Origin: Bacillota bacterium
GTDB lineage: Bacteria > Bacillota > Desulfotomaculia > Desulfotomaculales > VENG01
DNA: 64,000 bases
Direction: 5' to 3'
Assembly: GCA_009711705.1 (NCBI GenBank)
Contig: VENG01000020.1
Location: forward strand, 30,710-94,709
This document shows, piece by piece, positions 52,083-61,270 of the stretch. The translations under genes were made by a program, and so were the position numbers. How positions within the stretch are numbered: position 1 is the first letter of the stretch; the number at the start of each line of letters is the position of its first letter. Below the pieces are notes generated by a model. The model was given only the letters and a program-made list of their open reading frames with translations, did no database searches and was not told the origin of the DNA.

Positions 52083-53189
52083 ATGGATAAATGTGAGCAT
52101 TTAGATTTTCCTGTTGGAATTAGACTTCCCGGAGATGCAGGCCTGCACCCGCTGTCAAATATCGAATGGTGGTATTCCTATGGGTTTTTATACGGGGATA
52201 AAGGTAGCAATTTTGCTGTCATAGCATCCTTTTTTAGCTTTGGTGAATTGCCTTGCTTCAAGGGACATTACATAATTTTTTCAATTATCGACCTGGATAA
52301 CAATATTCACCGATCATATTCCTTCATAGACGGCCAGGGACTTATTAACCTTCTCTTCTACATACCTTACTCGTTGCTTTTTGATCCGGCTAATAAGAGG
52401 TTATGGAGCTTATATAGTGACCTTCTCATGGGTAAACTTCCTTCACCCCACAGGCGAATGAAGGATGTTTCAATACAAATGTATCCCCTGCAGCTTGGGT
52501 ACGGTGATAATTCTTTAACATTTTCCAATCAATTAAGTCATGAATTCAAAATAGATCTTGCAGGGGATGAAATAAAGATAGATTTGCAGTTCACACCCCA
52601 AAAGCCTATAACTTTAGTCGGCAAAACCGGCAAACCAAACAGATTATATTATTATTCATTTCCCCGCAATTATTTGCAGGGACAAGTAAAACGCAACGGT
52701 ATTATAGAAAATGTAAGCGGGGAAGGGTGGTTTGACCACCAATGGGGAAGGGACTATATGCTAACTTTTAATATAGGCTGGGACTGGTTTGGAATCCAAT
52801 TGGCTGGCGGACGAGAGCTGTTAATGAACCAATTCTTTGATATTGGCAACAAAAAAACTTTTAGCCCTATGGCTAATTTGATTGAAAGTGATGGTGCCCT
52901 GAGGTTTACAAGAAACGTTATATACCATCCCCTGAGGTATTGGAAAAGTCCCTTAACCAATGCTATTTACCCGGTGGAATGGAACATATTAATCCCTGAC
53001 TTTAATATGCAGCTGAATGTACGTCCTTATTTTAACAGGCAGGAAATGCCTGTACTTGGACACTTACAGGCCATATGGGAGGGCGTTTGCATAGTAACAG
53101 GGGTGGAAATGTCACCGGAAGGTCAGCATGGGAAACTTCTTCACGGAAAAGGCTTTATGGAACTGGTGGGATATGCCAACCGCAGTTAA
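52083..53189 (+). CDS. AttH/CrtC-like hydrolase or lipocalin-like protein
   Basis: A 368-residue protein of the AttH/carotenoid 1,2-hydratase superfamily, recognised by WWYSYGFLYG near the N-terminus, GEGWFDHQWG (about residue 218) and the C-terminal GKGFMELVGYA. Relatives are hydratases or lipocalin-like lipid binders and are often secreted, but there is no signal peptide here. It is separated by 40 bases from a PHP-domain gene in the same direction, so the pair may form an operon. Substrate unknown. Confidence 0.82.
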   Translation: MDKCEHLDFPVGIRLPGDAGLHPLSNIEWWYSYGFLYGDKGSNFAVIASFFSFGELPCFKGHYIIFSIIDLDNNIHRSYSFIDGQGLINLLFYIPYSLLFDPANKRLWSLYSDLLMGKLPSPHRRMKDVSIQMYPLQLGYGDNSLTFSNQLSHEFKIDLAGDEIKIDLQFTPQKPITLVGKTGKPNRLYYYSFPRNYLQGQVKRNGIIENVSGEGWFDHQWGRDYMLTFNIGWDWFGIQLAGGRELLMNQFFDIGNKKTFSPMANLIESDGALRFTRNVIYHPLRYWKSPLTNAIYPVEWNILIPDFNMQLNVRPYFNRQEMPVLGHLQAIWEGVCIVTGVEMSPEGQHGKLLHGKGFMELVGYANRS

Positions 53190-53231
53190 ATAGTCGTTTC
53201 CACTTTACACTTTTATCTTGGGGTTGAGATT

Positions 53232-54314
53232 ATGCCAGAATACCATGATTACGCCGGGGTAATCCATATTCATTCCACCTATTCGGACGGACTAAAGGAT
53301 TTACCGGAAATTATAAAAGCTGCCAATGAAGCAGGGTGTGCCTACATGATTTTAACCGATCACGATACCCTTAAGGTCTTATCAAGTGAGGGGTGGTACG
53401 GTAATACCCTCTTCTTGGCCGGTGAAGAAATAACCGTGGGTGAAGGGCAGGGGCACTACCTGGCCATGGGCCTTACCTCTGAAGTAACTCCCCACAATAG
53501 CCCGCAGGAAACAATAGATGATGTTATATCCCAGGGTGGTATCGGCTTTATTGCCCACCCGTTTTATGACCAAACAAGACGCTGGATATTTGGTCTTACT
53601 CCGGTTACATGGCAGGACTGGAATGTTAACGGCTTTACAGGCATTGAAATATGGAATTACAGCAAGGACTGGATAGAGAATTTTGGTAGTTTGTTTTCCT
53701 ATCTTTGGGGAGTGATATGTCCGGACTGTTTTATTGACGGGCCACTGACAGAAGCCCTTAAAAAGTGGGATGAGCTTCTGTGTTATCAAAAGGTTACCGG
53801 AATTGGCAGTGTAGATGCACACGGGTATTTTTACCCTTACAAGCGAATGTTTAAAACTTTACGTACCCACGTTTTGTTAAACGAAAACCTTTCTTTTCAA
53901 TCTTCTTTCTTTGAAAACGATAAAAATATGATCTATAAGTCGCTGGAGAAGGGAAACTGTTATTTCAGTTATGACTACCTGGCAAGTGCCGGCAGTTTTA
54001 TGTATTCGGCAGATAATGGCCGGCGGCAGGTAATTATGGGGGATGAGTTAAGTATCGGAGCGGGAGTTTCCTTGAAAATATCATCACCGCAGCCGGGCCT
54101 GCTGCGCATCATTAAAAACAATAAGTTAACCGCCAGCGCCGCCGGTACCAATACCCTGGTAAAAACAGTAACAGAGCCCGGTGCTTATAGGGCAGAGGTA
54201 TTTCTAAACATTCCTAAATGTTTTAAAGAAATATACCGACCCTGGATTTATAGCAACCCAATTTATATTTCAGGGGATTACACCTGCCACGGGGACGCTC
54301 CCTTTGGCAGGTAG
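53232..54314 (+). CDS. PHP-domain metal-dependent phosphoesterase
   Basis: A 360-residue protein with an N-terminal PHP domain (about 1-230): IHIHSTYSDGLKDLPEI, LTDHDTL and IGFIAHPFYD supply the metal-binding His and Asp residues. A second beta-rich part of about 110 residues follows (MGDELSIGAGVSLKISS...), perhaps an Ig-like domain. PHP proteins hydrolyse phosphate esters, including histidinol-phosphate and nucleotides; the substrate is unknown. A terminator follows directly. Confidence 0.87.
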   Translation: MPEYHDYAGVIHIHSTYSDGLKDLPEIIKAANEAGCAYMILTDHDTLKVLSSEGWYGNTLFLAGEEITVGEGQGHYLAMGLTSEVTPHNSPQETIDDVISQGGIGFIAHPFYDQTRRWIFGLTPVTWQDWNVNGFTGIEIWNYSKDWIENFGSLFSYLWGVICPDCFIDGPLTEALKKWDELLCYQKVTGIGSVDAHGYFYPYKRMFKTLRTHVLLNENLSFQSSFFENDKNMIYKSLEKGNCYFSYDYLASAGSFMYSADNGRRQVIMGDELSIGAGVSLKISSPQPGLLRIIKNNKLTASAAGTNTLVKTVTEPGAYRAEVFLNIPKCFKEIYRPWIYSNPIYISGDYTCHGDAPFGR

Positions 54315-54319
54315 AATTA

Positions 54320-54355
54320 AAAAGAGTGCCCCGGATTAAAGTGCGGGCACTCTTT
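54320..54355. terminator. Bidirectional terminator
   Basis: AAAGAGTGCCC / GGGCACTCTTT stem between the convergent PHP gene and the coiled-coil EF-hand gene. Confidence 0.9.
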
Positions 54356-54382
54356 CATATGTGAGAAAAATTATTATATTGT

Positions 54383-55324
54383 TTATTCTGGATTGGAACA
54401 TCCTTGTATATTTTGGTTTCCAGCTACTACATAAGTAAAACCTGCGGGATCTCCTTCTTGTCCCTGACCAACCACATCTAAACCACACGTCATGCAGGTA
54501 TTCGGTACAGTTTCATCCAAATCATCCAACAGGTTACCTACAACAGTGGTTTGTGTAACTTGCACCGCCTCAATACAAGCCTCACATATAGATCCCTCCA
54601 CTTGACAGCGAAACTTTACTATATCGCCCACCTGAGGTCTTCTACTGCAAACCGCCGGTCTTCCAGGCAGCGGGGGTTCACATAAAACATCAAAGTCGCA
54701 TTCTTCCCGCCTTAAAAGCTGTAAAATATCTATTACAGATTCATTAATTTCTTCCAATAATTCAACGCTTTCTCTTAAAAGTTCATTGTTTTCTATTAAA
54801 AGTTCTCTGAAATTTTCCTGTGAGTTAACAGGCGAGCCAATATTAATTACGGGGTTAATCGCTGGGCTAATATTAGGATTAACGTTGATAGATCCTCCGA
54901 TTCCAGTGCTTTGCGAAACACAATCTCTGGCACCGCCATCCTGAAGCCCGGTAGGCCCCAGAACTTCTCTTTCTGTTTCTAATATCACGATAACCAGAAA
55001 CCGGCCGTTTGAATCATTTATTTCACCTATATCTTCAGGTGCCTGCAGCACGAAACCAAATATCTTTGGCCCGAAGTCTGCCCCCTCCACAGGGGTAGTG
55101 CGAAGCAAGTCTATAATGTCGCCTTTGCTAAGTTCTCCATTGCCATCACGGTCTATCCAACTGTTTAAATGCCAGAAACGGCAATTAACCGGAGCTTTTT
55201 CGTGCCAAATACTTGAGATGGGGTTAGGTGGTTCAGGAGCCGGATTTGTTAAAGACAAGACAACTACTGTTCCTCCGGCAGGGAGTGTTTTTGTTCGCGT
55301 ACTTATTGATTCCAGACATGACAT
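54383..55324 (-). CDS. Probable spore-surface protein with EF-hand-like and coiled-coil parts
   Basis: A 313-residue protein without signal peptide. An EF-hand-like calcium loop, DRDGNGELSKGDI, lies at about residue 58. Asn/Ile-rich repeats GSINVNPNISPAINPVINIG follow (about 144-163). A coiled coil (NFRELLIENNELLRESVELLEEIN, about 169-200) precedes a Cys-rich C-terminal domain with ten or so Cys. No family recognised. The promoter-like sequence upstream (ACA-N16-CATAGTGTG) and its neighbours suggest mother-cell expression and assembly in the coat or exosporium. Confidence 0.75.
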   Translation of the reverse strand: MSCLESISTRTKTLPAGGTVVVLSLTNPAPEPPNPISSIWHEKAPVNCRFWHLNSWIDRDGNGELSKGDIIDLLRTTPVEGADFGPKIFGFVLQAPEDIGEINDSNGRFLVIVILETEREVLGPTGLQDGGARDCVSQSTGIGGSINVNPNISPAINPVINIGSPVNSQENFRELLIENNELLRESVELLEEINESVIDILQLLRREECDFDVLCEPPLPGRPAVCSRRPQVGDIVKFRCQVEGSICEACIEAVQVTQTTVVGNLLDDLDETVPNTCMTCGLDVVGQGQEGDPAGFTYVVAGNQNIQGCSNPE

Positions 55325-55352
55325 ATTTATTAACCTCCACGGATATTTTCTT

Positions 55353-55380
55353 CACACTATGCAAGAAAAAATTATTCTGT
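55353..55380 (-). promoter_or_regulatory. Sigma K-like sporulation promoter
   Basis: Minus strand ACA (55380-55378), 16 bases, CATAGTGTG (55361-55353), one mismatch to CATANNNTA, about 30 bases upstream of the coding start. Confidence 0.5.
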
Positions 55381-55556
55381 TACACATTTTTCCTATGGAG
55401 GATAAAAATGTTGAAAATCATTTTTTCTCCCGCCTAATGGTTCATTGTTAAAAAGATTTTAAATGTTAACCATTCAATTAAAAAACACATATTATGACAT
55501 AAGGTAGCAAAAACTGGTTTAAAAACATTTATTTACATGCTAGGGAGGAAAATTTC

Positions 55557-56050
55557 ATGTCTAACTTGGTGCAAAATCCTGGTTTTGAAGTGGGATTAGA
55601 CGGTTGGGATACAACCAACGTGGTAGTGGCTAACGAGAACCCCTTTGAGGGGCACAGCATCAGCCAGAATGGGACCGGGTGTGGCCAGCGTATTTCAAGA
55701 TATACCTATTATACCTCTGTTAGGTAGCTCTTATCTGCTGTGCTTTGCCGTTCAGGCCCCTCTTTCTTTTGAGCCGGGTGATCTGGTAGTCCAAGTACAA
55801 TGGTTAAGCGCCATAAATGATGTCCTCGGTTACCGGACTCAATCTTCTTATTCCCTCAAATACGACCGGTCTTCAACTATCCTGGCTCACCATTACGGAT
55901 GCAACCGGTCTTGTGCCCTTATTTACTGCAAAAGCCCGGGTAATATTTAGTAAAGCAGCCGGTACAGAGCCGGATGATGTACTGGACCTGGATAAAGTTA
56001 TACAGCGGTATGGATCCTATCCAAAAAGGGGTTGTTCCGGATACAATTGA
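55557..56050 (+). pseudogene. Frameshifted 'N-x-G-F-E' carbohydrate-binding-like gene
   Basis: ATG 55557 after GGGAGGAA opens MSNLVQNPGFEVGLDGWDTTN, the start typical of the CBM-like family. The frame then fails after about 45 codons; homologous sequence resumes in a second frame (VASVFQDIPIIPLLG...FEPGDLVVQVQWL) and then a third (GLNLLIPSNTTGLQLSWLTITDATG...). At least two frameshifts, so it is decayed or badly sequenced. It runs into the remnant of a minus-strand SBBP gene at about 56050. Confidence 0.7.
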
Positions 56051-56058
56051 AGCAAGAA

Positions 56059-56416
56059 GTAAACCATGTCCACTCCAGGGTAAACATCACGGTATTTGAT
56101 CCTGGCATAAGTGGGAATATCGGTATGCCACCGGGCCGGGTCATTGCCAATGAAGTGGTTGACTATACCGGGTAGTTTCTCTTGACCTTCCACCTGAGGC
56201 TGTGGATTAGCGCCCGCCAATTTCATGCGAAACACGGTAGTTTTTATCTCTTGAGGTGACGGTTTTGGCTTCCCCCTGTGCCAAAAACAAGGTGTAACCA
56301 TAACCCCGGACCAAGTATTGCACTTCTGGGGCGGTCTGACCATGATTAACCTCAAAACCCAAGGGCACTCCGGAATAATTCGCCGCAAAAGAGAACTGTT
56401 CAGTGTTATTTGACAT
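56059..56416 (-). pseudogene. Truncated, frameshifted SBBP-protein N-terminal fragment
   Basis: Starts MSNNTEQFSFAANYSGVPLGF like the intact gene at 58753-59820. It shifts frame near 56210-56290, resumes with VEGQEKLPGIVNHFIGNDPARW and ends abruptly after YPGVDMVY, where intact copies continue YGSQGQLEWDF. All SBBP repeats are missing. The break coincides with the end of the plus-strand pseudogene, suggesting a deletion or recombination joint. A sigma E/K-like promoter survives upstream. Confidence 0.75.
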
Positions 56417-56448
56417 TATCTGACCCTCTTTCTCAATTATCTTATTAA

Positions 56449-56476
56449 TAATCTATGATTAGTAAATTACATATAT
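56449..56476 (-). promoter_or_regulatory. Sigma E/K-like sporulation promoter
   Basis: Minus strand ATA (56476-56474), 16 bases, CATAGATTA (56457-56449), upstream of the truncated SBBP gene and homologous in position to the promoter at 59853. Confidence 0.5.
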
Positions 56477-56536
56477 CAACATTATTGGTAATTAGAGATA
56501 AAGGTGATTCCATCACAATGAAGTGGATGCGTTCAC

Positions 56537-56573
56537 ATTAAAAATGCCCCAAGGGAAAAGTCATCAGGGGCAC
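56537..56573 (-). terminator. Terminator of the large SBBP gene
   Basis: Minus strand GTGCCCC...GGGGCAT followed by TTTTAAT, about 60 bases after the stop at 56636. Confidence 0.65.
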
Positions 56574-56635
56574 TCCAAAATATGACAACCGTATGAATTT
56601 AGTATCTCCCTTCTTTTTGCACCAATTAGCTTTTT

Positions 56636-58672
56636 TTAGACTGGGGGAAAACCGGTAATTTTCGTCACAAAGGCATCGTTAAAGCCGCCACCGCCAGGGG
56701 CTAGCTGCATAGCGTTTTGGGTTGGAAAATCGGGTGAATTTGTTCCACCGATGATGTAAGCGTTACCCAATAAGTCCGCCGCTATTCCCTGGCCATCATC
56801 ACTGCCGCTGCCTCCAAGATAGGTAGAGTTGATGAGATCAGTGCCCAAGGCATTTATCTTGGTTACAAAAGCGTCGAAGGAATTTCCGCCAAAAGTTGGC
56901 TGCAGGGGATTTCGGGTCGGAAAATTCTCTGAAGCAGTGACACCTGTCACATAGGCATTGCCCAATAAGTCCACCGCTATGCCATTAGCGGCATCGCTAC
57001 TGCTACCACCGAGGTAGGTCGAGTAAATAAGCGTAAAACCAAAGGGATCTAGCTTGGTTACAAAAGCGTCCCTTGAGCCGCCTAAGTCCGGTTGCAGAGC
57101 ATTTTGAATCGGAAAGTCAGTTGATTCAGTTCCGCCTGTAACGTAGGCATTACCGGATGAATCCACTGCAATAGCATTACCGAAGTCAGACAAACTGCCG
57201 CCCAGGTAGGTGGAATATACAAAGGCAAAGCCAAACGGGTCTATCTTAGTTATAAAGGCATCGAAAAGGCCGCCGCCAAAGTCTGGCTGCAGGGCAAACA
57301 GGGAGGTGGGAAAGTCGGTTGAATCTGTTCTGCCGGTTACGTAGGCATTGCCAAACAGGTCAACTGCTATACCATTACCCAGATCGTTGCCGGTTCCCCC
57401 GAGGTAGGTGGAGTAAACAAGGGCGGAGCCAAACGCATTTATTTTAGTAACGAAGGCGTCATCACCGCCTCCTATAGCTGTTTGCAGGGCAAATAGAGTG
57501 GTGGGGAAGTCTAATGAATCGGTATCACCTGTCACATAGGCATTGCCGAATATGTCCACCGCTATGCTATTGCCACTTTCGGTTCCGCTGCCGCCAAGGT
57601 AGGTGGAATATATAAGGGTAGAGCCAAACGGATCTATTTTAGTCACAAAGGCATCGGCATTGCCGCTCAAATTTGGCTGCAGGCCAAACAGGGTGATCGG
57701 AAAGTCGGTTGAATCGGTACTACCTGTCAGATAGGCATTGCCGGATGAATCTACCGTTATGCCGAGGCCTTCATCGTCCCCGGTGCCGCCGAGGTAAGTT
57801 GAGTAGATAAGGGTGGAGCCGGATGGGTCAATCTTGGTAATAAAAGCATCGCCATTTCCACCATAGTTTGCCTGCAGGGCGTTTTGAATGGGAAAGTTAG
57901 GTGAAGTGGTAACGCCGGTCACATAAGCGTTGCCGAATAAATCCACTGCTATATCAAAACCAAAATCACTTAAGTTCCCACCAAGATAGGTGGAATATAC
58001 CAGCACGGGGTCGATGACCAGAGGCCTGGAGGTATCATATTCCCCTAATTGAAAGCCCACTCGGTTGTGGTTCTTTACTACGTAGGCGCCGTGGATTTCC
58101 CGCCTGGCGCCGGCTATCTCCTGGTAAACAACGGGATTGCACAGGTAGATTTCTTTACCGGAAGTATGCAATACCATGTCTCCCCGGTCATCTGCTTTCA
58201 ACTGCTCAATACCCTGAAACTCAAGGGTGATTGCCATGGGGTCAGCGCCGGGAGCTAATACAAAGTCCCACTCCAGCTGCCCCTGGTTGCCGTAATAAAC
58301 CATGTCCACCCCGGGGTAAACATCCAGGTATTTAACTTTGGCGTAGGTGGGAATATCGGTGCACCACTTGGTCGGATCATTGCCGATGAAATAGTTAGTC
58401 TTACCTGGCAACTCTTCAATCCCTTCTACATGTGGCTGAGAATTGGCGTCAGCTAGGCTTATCCCCACGGAAGTTTCGCTCTGTCCAGCTGGTGGTGTAG
58501 TTTTTTCAGACCTATTGAACCCAAGCTCTCGTAGCACTAGCACAGCCCCTTGGGTCGTTAAAAACAGGTTATAACCGCTGACCCGGGCCAAAAACTTTAC
58601 CTTGGGGTCGGTCTGACCTTGGTTGGCCTCAAAGCTCAAGGGAAGCTGATAGTAGTCTTCTGTCTTGAACAT
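56636..58672 (-). CDS. SBBP beta-propeller-repeat protein, 678 residues
   Basis: An N-terminal domain of about 215 residues (LPLSFEANQGQTDPKVKFLARVSGYNLFL...) is followed by seven repeats of about 65 residues. Each repeat starts STYLGG and holds G-x-AYVTG-x-T-x-S-x-DFPT and DAFVTKI; this is the SBBP (seven-bladed beta-propeller) repeat. Seven repeats make a complete propeller. There is no signal peptide, unusual for this family, which is mostly exported. The Asp and Gly pattern suggests metal or carbohydrate binding, unproven. It lies downstream of a shorter paralogue and is probably deposited on the spore surface. Confidence 0.85.
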   Translation of the reverse strand: MFKTEDYYQLPLSFEANQGQTDPKVKFLARVSGYNLFLTTQGAVLVLRELGFNRSEKTTPPAGQSETSVGISLADANSQPHVEGIEELPGKTNYFIGNDPTKWCTDIPTYAKVKYLDVYPGVDMVYYGNQGQLEWDFVLAPGADPMAITLEFQGIEQLKADDRGDMVLHTSGKEIYLCNPVVYQEIAGARREIHGAYVVKNHNRVGFQLGEYDTSRPLVIDPVLVYSTYLGGNLSDFGFDIAVDLFGNAYVTGVTTSPNFPIQNALQANYGGNGDAFITKIDPSGSTLIYSTYLGGTGDDEGLGITVDSSGNAYLTGSTDSTDFPITLFGLQPNLSGNADAFVTKIDPFGSTLIYSTYLGGSGTESGNSIAVDIFGNAYVTGDTDSLDFPTTLFALQTAIGGGDDAFVTKINAFGSALVYSTYLGGTGNDLGNGIAVDLFGNAYVTGRTDSTDFPTSLFALQPDFGGGLFDAFITKIDPFGFAFVYSTYLGGSLSDFGNAIAVDSSGNAYVTGGTESTDFPIQNALQPDLGGSRDAFVTKLDPFGFTLIYSTYLGGSSSDAANGIAVDLLGNAYVTGVTASENFPTRNPLQPTFGGNSFDAFVTKINALGTDLINSTYLGGSGSDDGQGIAADLLGNAYIIGGTNSPDFPTQNAMQLAPGGGGFNDAFVTKITGFPPV

Positions 58673-58752
58673 TTTTCCTTTAGCCCTCCTTCAACATAGT
58701 TGGAAAGTTGGTTAGTTGTAAAGTTTTTAGGATAGAAAGGAGTTTACTTGGC

Positions 58753-59820
58753 TCAAACCGGCAAAAAACTGAATATTTTAGCCACGAAGGCGTCGAAGCT
58801 GCCGCCTATAATTGGCTGCAGGGGATTTGAAGTTGGGAAATCCAATGAATCGGTATTCCCGGTCACATAGGCGTTGTCAAATAAGTCCAATGCTATACCA
58901 AAGCCGGATTCATTTCCGCTGCCGCCCAGATAGGTGGAGTAGAGCAGGGCAGAGCCAGATGGATCTATCTTGGTAATAAAGGTGTCTCTAATGCCGCCAC
59001 CAAAATCCGGCTGCAGAGGATTTTGGGTTGAAAAGTTAAGTGAACTGGTATCACCGGTCACGTAGGCGCTGCCGGATGAGTCCACTGCTATGCTATCGCC
59101 AAAGTCACCTGCGCTTCCGCCGAGGTAGGTAGAGTAGACCAGCACAGGGTCAATAACCAGGGGAGTGGCAGTATCGTATTCATCCAGTTGAAAGCCCACC
59201 CGGTTGTGGTCCTTTACCATATAGCCGCTGGAAATTTCCCGTCTGGCACCGTCTACATCTTGGTAAACGAATGGCTTTTGAAGGTACATTTCTTTACCAG
59301 AAGCTTGCAGCAACAGGTTACCCTTTTCATCTACTTCCAGCAGTTCGGTTCCCTGGAAGTCAAGTGTTATTGCCATGGGGTCAGCGCCGGGAGCTACTAC
59401 AAAGTCCCACTCCAGCTGTCCCTGGCTGCCGTAGTAAACCATGTCCACCCCGGGATAAACATCCCGGTATTTGATTCTGGCATAAGTGGGAATATTCGTG
59501 CGCCACCGGGCAGGGTCGTTACCGATGAAATAATTGGACTTGCCGGGCAGTTCCTCCTGCTCAGCCACCTGTGGATGCCGGTTGGCGCTTGCCAGATTCA
59601 TCCTAAGTACTAAAGTCTTTACCTGTTTTTGTAACTTTGGTTTTTCTTCAGACTGCTGCAACATTAACACGGCCTCATCGCGGGTCAAATATAAGGTATA
59701 ACCCCTACCCCGGGCTAAAAACTTTACTTGTGGATCAGTCTGACCATGGTTGGCTTCAAAACTTAAGGGTAAACCAGGAAAAGTTGTCGCATAAGAAAGC
59801 TTATCAGTTTTATTTGACAT
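58753..59820 (-). CDS. SBBP-repeat protein, short paralogue
   Basis: A 355-residue paralogue of the next gene with the same N-terminal domain (LPLSFEANHGQTDPQVKFLARG; GNDPARW; YPGVDMVYYGSQGQLEWDF) but only two STYLGG repeats, too few for a closed propeller, so it might oligomerise. No signal peptide. A perfect sigma K-type promoter (59853-59880) lies 33 bases upstream. It is the first gene of a two-gene unit with the 678-residue protein. Confidence 0.84.
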   Translation of the reverse strand: MSNKTDKLSYATTFPGLPLSFEANHGQTDPQVKFLARGRGYTLYLTRDEAVLMLQQSEEKPKLQKQVKTLVLRMNLASANRHPQVAEQEELPGKSNYFIGNDPARWRTNIPTYARIKYRDVYPGVDMVYYGSQGQLEWDFVVAPGADPMAITLDFQGTELLEVDEKGNLLLQASGKEMYLQKPFVYQDVDGARREISSGYMVKDHNRVGFQLDEYDTATPLVIDPVLVYSTYLGGSAGDFGDSIAVDSSGSAYVTGDTSSLNFSTQNPLQPDFGGGIRDTFITKIDPSGSALLYSTYLGGSGNESGFGIALDLFDNAYVTGNTDSLDFPTSNPLQPIIGGSFDAFVAKIFSFLPV

Positions 59821-59852
59821 TATCTAACCTTCTTTCTCAATTTTCTTGTAAA

Positions 59853-59880
59853 TATTCTATGATTGGCTAATTACACATGT
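59853..59880 (-). promoter_or_regulatory. Sigma K-like sporulation promoter
   Basis: Minus strand ACA (59880-59878), exactly 16 bases, CATAGAATA (59861-59853), a full match to the consensus. Confidence 0.65.
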
Positions 59881-59906
59881 TACAATTATTGGCAGTTAAA
59901 AGAAAA

Positions 59907-59936
59907 GGGATAAGTCCAGCATGCTGAACTTATCCC
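59907..59936 (-). terminator. Rho-independent terminator
   Basis: GGGATAAGT-C/A-CAGCATGCTG-ACTTATCCC long stem followed on the minus strand by a T-rich tract, after the CBM-like gene at 59971. Confidence 0.8.
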
Positions 59937-59970
59937 AAGGTTGTACTTTAGATGTTTTCTTTCCCAGGTT

Positions 59971-60477
59971 TCACAAGACATCTTCTGTAAGAGAAATATC
60001 ATCAACAAGTATGGCTATGCTAGCTGTAGCAAACGTGGATGGGGATATGCCAATTTTTACTAGGGCACCGGTGATGCCCGGCGGGAGGGGCTGACTGTAT
60101 CCCTCGTAATACTCATATTCAGTGAATGATATAACATTACTTCCCGGAGGAATATGAATTACTATACCCGGTAACGGAATAAGTCCCGCATATAGAGTAA
60201 CTGTGGCTGATACCTCAGTAGGTGGATTGGAAAAGTTGGCATAAAAGGATAATCTTAACAATGAAAAAGGTGCCAACGGTCCTGGGATGAACTGGCTAAC
60301 TTCCGGTGGTGGCAGGATGCTAGGTGTAAGAGCAGGATTAATAGAAAGCAGCGCTCCGCTGGTGGTACCGGTATGAGCTGGAACAATTAAATTTGTAACC
60401 GGCCCTGAACCCGGGGTAAAGGTCCAATGTTCTGTTCCCGCTTCAAAACTCGGGTTTTGAATAAGTTCTCTGGCCAT
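59971..60477 (-). CDS. CBM-like 'N-P-S-F-E' domain protein 1
   Basis: A 168-residue single-domain protein, start ATG 60477 behind GGAGG. The pattern ARELIQNPSFEAGTEHWTF...SFYANFSNPP...ILVDDISLTED is that of carbohydrate-binding-module-like jelly rolls (CBM_4_9/NTTRR-type), with the typical opening 'NxxFE' and closing 'DDI'. No signal peptide. It follows a paralogue by 16 bases. Likely spore-surface adhesin or structural protein; binding partner unknown. Confidence 0.78.
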   Translation of the reverse strand: MARELIQNPSFEAGTEHWTFTPGSGPVTNLIVPAHTGTTSGALLSINPALTPSILPPPEVSQFIPGPLAPFSLLRLSFYANFSNPPTEVSATVTLYAGLIPLPGIVIHIPPGSNVISFTEYEYYEGYSQPLPPGITGALVKIGISPSTFATASIAILVDDISLTEDVL

Positions 60478-60493
60478 TAGGATCAACCTCCAC

Positions 60494-60985
60494 CTATAAA
60501 ATATCTTCTACCAGAAAGATATCATCGACAAATAATTGGGCTGCAGCCAACGAATCAGGGGCCATGCTAATGGTCACCAGGGCGCCGGTAATGCCAAGGG
60601 GAAGGGGGTCGCTTGTGCTTTGTTGGTAATACTCATATGCATTTGAACCGGTGGGAGGAATAACATTAGCAGCCGCCGGGATAAGAATTTGTATCGTGGA
60701 TACCGGGTTGACTCCCTCAAACAGGGTAACTACGGCGGATATGCCTGTAGCAGGAACAGCAGCTCTTTGAGCAAAAAATGAAAAAGTCAGCAATGAAAAC
60801 GGTGTAAACGGCCCGGAGACGAACTGGCTAACTTCCGCCGGTTCCGTTGCACCCGCGGTGGTATTCAGCTGCCCGCTCATAGTACCGGTGTGAGCATTGG
60901 ACATAACCACCCCCGAGCCCAGGGTAAAAGTCCAGGGGGCCATTCCATCTTCAAAACCGGTATTTAGGATAAACTGCCTGGCCAT
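60494..60985 (-). CDS. CBM-like 'N-T-G-F-E' domain protein 2
   Basis: A 163-residue paralogue of the next gene, starting at ATG 60985, six bases after GGAGGTGA. It opens MARQFILNTGFEDGMAPWTF and ends LFVDDIFLVEDIL, with an alternating-strand core. The two genes form an operon. The same module occurs in decayed form at 51794-51940 and 55557-56050, so this is a locally amplified family. Confidence 0.8.
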   Translation of the reverse strand: MARQFILNTGFEDGMAPWTFTLGSGVVMSNAHTGTMSGQLNTTAGATEPAEVSQFVSGPFTPFSLLTFSFFAQRAAVPATGISAVVTLFEGVNPVSTIQILIPAAANVIPPTGSNAYEYYQQSTSDPLPLGITGALVTISMAPDSLAAAQLFVDDIFLVEDIL

Positions 60986-61074
60986 ATAAATCACCTCCAT
61001 AGATTTCTCAATTAAGTATTAGCTTAACCAATCTGCTAGTTTCTCTTCAAAAGTCACTATTCTTCCTATTCATA

Positions 61075-61257
61075 TTAAGCTCCGCAAAGGTTTGGTGGGT
61101 CGCTAGTTTCGCACTCATTGGCGACAAAATTATTATCATTACCGTTATCATCGATATCAAAGGGCGTATTATCTTCCAAGTTATTCCGAATAATCGAATT
61201 TAAATCGCCGTCGATATCAATGCCATCAGAACTATTACCCTTAATTGGTGAAGGCAC
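61075..61257 (-). CDS. C-terminal part of a split or frameshifted Asp/Asn-rich protein
   Basis: About 60 residues from GTG 61257: VPSPIKGNSSDGIDIDGDLNSII...NTPFDIDDNGNDNNF...CETSDPPNLC. Rich in Asp and Asn and suggestive of calcium binding. It most likely belongs to the reading frame ending at 61271 and has been separated by a frameshift, since its upstream extension is read as a different frame of that gene. Independent translation from GTG is possible but has a poor ribosome-binding site. Confidence 0.5.
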   Translation of the reverse strand: MPSPIKGNSSDGIDIDGDLNSIIRNNLEDNTPFDIDDNGNDNNFVANECETSDPPNLCGA

Positions 61258-61270
61258 CTGCACCTCAAAA

